Positions 61,001 through 64,000 of a stretch of DNA of 64,000 nt are shown here, piece by piece. This DNA comes from Ceratothoa steindachneri (taxonomy: Eukaryota; Arthropoda; Malacostraca; Isopoda; Cymothoidae): NCBI GenBank assembly GCA_963969495.1, contig OZ018327.1:176599522-176663521 (forward strand). Reading direction: 5' to 3'. The notes under the pieces were generated by a model. The model searched no databases, had not been told where the DNA came from, and saw only the letters and a list, made by a program, of their open reading frames with translations. A program made the translations under genes and the position numbers. Numbering within the stretch: position 1 is the first letter of the stretch; the number at the start of each line of letters is the position of its first letter.

Positions 61001-64000
61001 CCGAGGCCATCGAGGCGACCCTCGGCCTTATAAGACTAAAGGGCAAGTACCGCCGACCTTAGCCTCGACCGTCTTACTACTCTTTATATCCCGTTCCCCC
61101 CTCGACGCCCCTCGCCTTAGATGCGGCGAGCGTCGGCTTTTTAAATAAAATATCGCGGTTATACCTTATTCCATAGGGCGAGAAGAGAAATGTGAAGCTC
61201 GGCTTTATAAAAATATCTCAGATATACCCCTTGGGAGCGGGAGGGGAAAAATGTTACCCTCGGCTTTTTACAAATAACTCGCATATACCACTCGGGTGTT
61301 TTAGAAAGACCGAGGCCATCGAGGCGACCCTCGGCCTTATAAGACTAAAGGGGAAGTACCGCCGACCTTATCCTCGACCGTCTACTACTCTTTATATCCC
61401 GTTCCTCCCTCGACGCCCCTCGCCTAAGATGCGGCGAGCGTCGGCTTTTTAAATAAAATATCGCAGTTATACATCATTCCATAGGGTTGAGAGGAGAAAT
61501 GTGAAGCTCGGCTTTATACAAATATCTCAGATCTACCCCTCGGGTGTCTCGGGAGTGGGAGGGGAAAAATGTTACACTCGGCTTTTTACAAATAACTCGC
61601 ATATACCACTCGGGTGCTTTAGGAAGGCCGAGGCCATCGAGGCGACCCTCGGCCTTATAAGACTAAAGGGGAAGTACCGCCGACCTTAGCCTCGACCGTC
61701 TTACTACTCTTTATATCCCGTTCCCCCCTCGACGCCCCTCGCCTTAGTTTCAGCGAGCGTCGGCTTTTTAAATATAATATCGCAGTTATACCTTATTCCA
61801 TAGGGCGAGAAGAGAAATGTGATGCTCGGCTTTATACAAATATCTCAGATATACCCCTTGGGAGCGGGAGGGGAAAAATGTTACCCTCGGCTTTTTACAA
61901 ATAACTCGCATATACCACTCGGGTGTTTTAGGAAGACCGAGGCCATCGAGGCGACCCTCGGCCTTATAAGACTATAGGGCAAGTACCGCCGACCTTAGCC
62001 TCGACCGTCTTACTACTCTTTATATCCCGTTCCCCCCTCGACGCCCCTCGCCTAAGATGCGGCGAGCGTTGGCTTTTTAAATAAAATATCGCAGTTATAC
62101 CTTATTCCATAGGGAGAGAAGAGAAATGTGATGCTCGGCTATATACAAATATCTCAGATATACCCCTTGGGAGCGGGAGGGGAAAAATGTTCCCCCTTGG
62201 CTTTTTAAAAATAACTCGCATATACCACTCGGGTGTTTTAGGAAGACAGAGGCCATCGAGGCGACCCTCGGCCTTATAAGACTAAAGGGGAAGTACTGCC
62301 GACCTTAGCCTCGACCGTCTTACTACTCTTTATATCCCGTTCCCCCCTCGACGCCCCTCGCCTAAGATGCAGCGAGCGTCAGCTTTTTAAATAAAATATC
62401 GCAGTTATACCCTATTTCATAGGGCGAGAAGAGAAATGTGAAGCTCGGCTTTATACAAATATCTCAGATATAAACCCTCGGGTGTCTCGGGAGCGGGAGG
62501 GGAAAAATGTTACCCTCGGCTTTTTACGAATAACTCGCATATACCACTCGGGTGCTTTAGGAAGGCAGAGGCTATCGAGGCGACCCTCGGCCTTATAAGA
62601 CTAAAGGGCAAGTACCGCCGACCTTAGCCTCGACCGTCTTACTACTCTTTATATCCCGTTCCCCCCTCGACGCCCCTCGCCTAAGATGCGGCGAGCGTCG
62701 GCTTTTTAAATATAATATCGCAGTTATACCTTATTCCATAGGGCGAAAAGAGAAATGTGATGCTCGGCTTTATACAAATATCTCAGATATACCCCTTGGG
62801 AGCGGGAGGGGAAAAATGTTGCCCTCGGCTTTTTACAAATAACTCGCATATACCACTCGGGTGCTTCAGGAAGACCGAGGCCATCGAGGCGACCCTCGGC
62901 CTTATAAGACTAAAGGGGAAGTACCGTCGACCTTAGCCTCGACCGTCTTACTACTCTTTATATCCCGTTCCCCCCCTCGACACCCCTCGCCTAAGATGCG
63001 GCGAGCGTCGGCTTTTTAAATATAATATCGCAGTTATACCTTATTCCATAGGGGGAGAAGAGAAATGTGAAGCTCGGCTTATACAAATATCTCAGATATA
63101 CCCCTCGGGTGCTTCGGGAGCGGGAGGGGAAAAATGTTACCCTCGGCTTTTTACAAATAACTCGTCTATACCACCTGAGGTTTTAGGAAGACAGAGGCCA
63201 TCGAGGCGCCACTCGGCCTTATAAGACTAAAGGGGAAGTACCGCCGACCTTAGCCTCGACCGTCTTACTACTCTTTTTATCCTGTTTCCCCCTCGACGCC
63301 CCTCGCCTTAGTTTCAGCGAGCGTCGGCTTTTTAAATATAATATCGCAGTTATACCTTATTCCATAGGGCGAGAAGAGAAATGTGATGCTCGGCTTTATA
63401 CAAATATCTCAGATATACCCCTTGGGAGCGGGAGGGGAAAAATGTTACCCTCGGCTTTTTACAAATAACTCGCATATACCACTTGGGTGTTTTAGGAAGA
63501 CCGAGGCCATCGAGGCCACCCTCGGCCTTATAAGACTAAAGGGGAAGTACCGTCGACCTTAGCCTCGACCGTCTTACTACTCTTTATATCCCGTTCCCCC
63601 CTCGACACCCCTCGCCTAAGATGCGGCGAGCGTCGGCTTTTTAAATATAATATCGCAGTTATACCTTATTTCATAGGGCGAGAAGAGAAATGTGAAGCTC
63701 GGCTTTATACACATATCTCAGATATACCCCTTGGGAGCGGGAGGGGAAAAATGTTACCCTCGGCTTTTTACAAATAACTCGCATATACCACTCGGGTGTT
63801 TTAGGAAGACCGAGGCCATCGAGGCGACCCTCGGCCTTATAAGACTAAAGGGCAAGTACCGCCGACCTTAGCCTCGACCGTCTTACTACTCTTTATATCC
63901 CGTTCCCCCCTCGACGCCCCTCGCCTTAGATGCGACGAGCGTCGGCTTTTTAAATAAAATATCGCGGTTATACCTTATTCCATAGGGCGAGAAGAGAAAT

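Larger units (their letters stand above)
43188..64000. repeat. Tandem satellite array, ~309/318 bp unit, about 67 copies
   Basis: The sequence repeats head to tail from about 43188 to the end of the window. Landmark spacing (43567, 43876, 44185, 44494, 44803, 45113) gives a 309 bp unit. Other units carry about nine extra bases before the GGGAGCGGGAGGGG block and are about 318 bp. Copies differ by scattered substitutions and one-base indels. The unit is much more GC-rich than the viral part. It contains three related copies of a ~32 bp motif and two GC-rich hairpins. Longer blocks are duplicated within the array (for example by 935 and 7,176 bases). The array runs off the right edge, so its length is a minimum. 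No gene is supported inside it. Confidence 0.97.

Noticed and set aside
43434..61689. Recurrent ~62-codon open frames in the satellite
   Set aside because: They start with GTG, recur only because the unit repeats, and are broken in many units. The 9-base length variant keeps the frame, but with no ATG and no promoter this is not evidence of a gene.
43188..64000. CRISPR array or viral homologous-repeat origin
   Set aside because: The repeats are contiguous 309/318 bp units without unique spacers, and the GC-rich composition differs sharply from the viral genes. A viral origin-type repeat was considered but the size and array length fit satellite DNA better.
43188..64000. tRNA- or SINE-derived repeat
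   Set aside because: I looked for a pol III B-box (GTTCRANNCC type) in the unit; the GTTCCCCCCTCGA stretch does not match it.

Overview
This window is best read as a piece of an arthropod (probably crustacean) genome carrying a large, partly decayed copy of a nimavirus-like DNA virus, next to a long block of satellite DNA. The viral assignment rests on gene content in positions 61-41737. There is a PIF-0/P74 per os infectivity factor, and a family B DNA polymerase spread over about 5.9 kb (about 1,960 codons), a size that recalls white spot syndrome virus rather than baculoviruses or nudiviruses. There are also two helicases (Pif1-like and Strawberry-notch-like), an intact dUTPase, a double-BIR protein with ankyrin-like repeats, and a type I membrane glycoprotein. 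Most remaining genes are AT-rich, Asn-rich or acidic and I do not recognise them. Genes lie on both strands, closely packed and without introns that I can see.

Layout. 61-3460 (minus): an unknown gene and PIF-0. 3753-7591 (plus): two unknown genes. 7570-9792 (minus): a Cys-rich gene with two in-frame stops. 9853-15111 (plus): two large frameshifted loci. 15006-17516 (minus): two unknown genes. 17913-20261 (plus): dUTPase and the BIR-BIR-ankyrin gene. 20518-23904 (minus): broken Pif1-like helicase. 23906-28000 (plus): a small gene and a broken Strawberry-notch-like helicase. 28070-29536 (minus): membrane glycoprotein. 29671-35553 (plus): broken DNA polymerase. 35619-37750: three unknown genes, one very small. 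38083-39126 (minus): a DUF7869/transposase-like protein of arthropod type that cuts into the end of a probable viral gene (39084-40082). 40103-41737 (minus): two unknown genes. 41800-43187: diverged interspersed and inverted repeats without a convincing gene. 43188-64000: about 67 tandem copies of a 309/318 bp, GC-richer satellite that runs off the window.

State of the genes. At least eight in-frame nonsense codons split otherwise continuous reading frames. Two fall on hallmark residues: the BIR Trp and the helicase motif III Gln. More than a dozen frameshifts lie mostly in A or T runs of 5-9 bases. An 80 bp exact duplication disrupts the Pif1-like helicase. PIF-0, the dUTPase and several unknown genes are intact. 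The nonsense codons, duplication, chimeric host junction and satellite flank favour an endogenous, recently decaying copy. The homopolymer frameshifts alone could also be long-read assembly errors, and the sequence cannot separate the two.

Expression. Four genes have a TATA box about 33-34 bases before a CAGT- or CATT-type arthropod initiator, which suggests use of host RNA polymerase II. The replication genes (polymerase, two helicases, dUTPase), the entry gene (PIF-0) and the BIR gene together form a coherent nuclear-replicating large DNA virus set.
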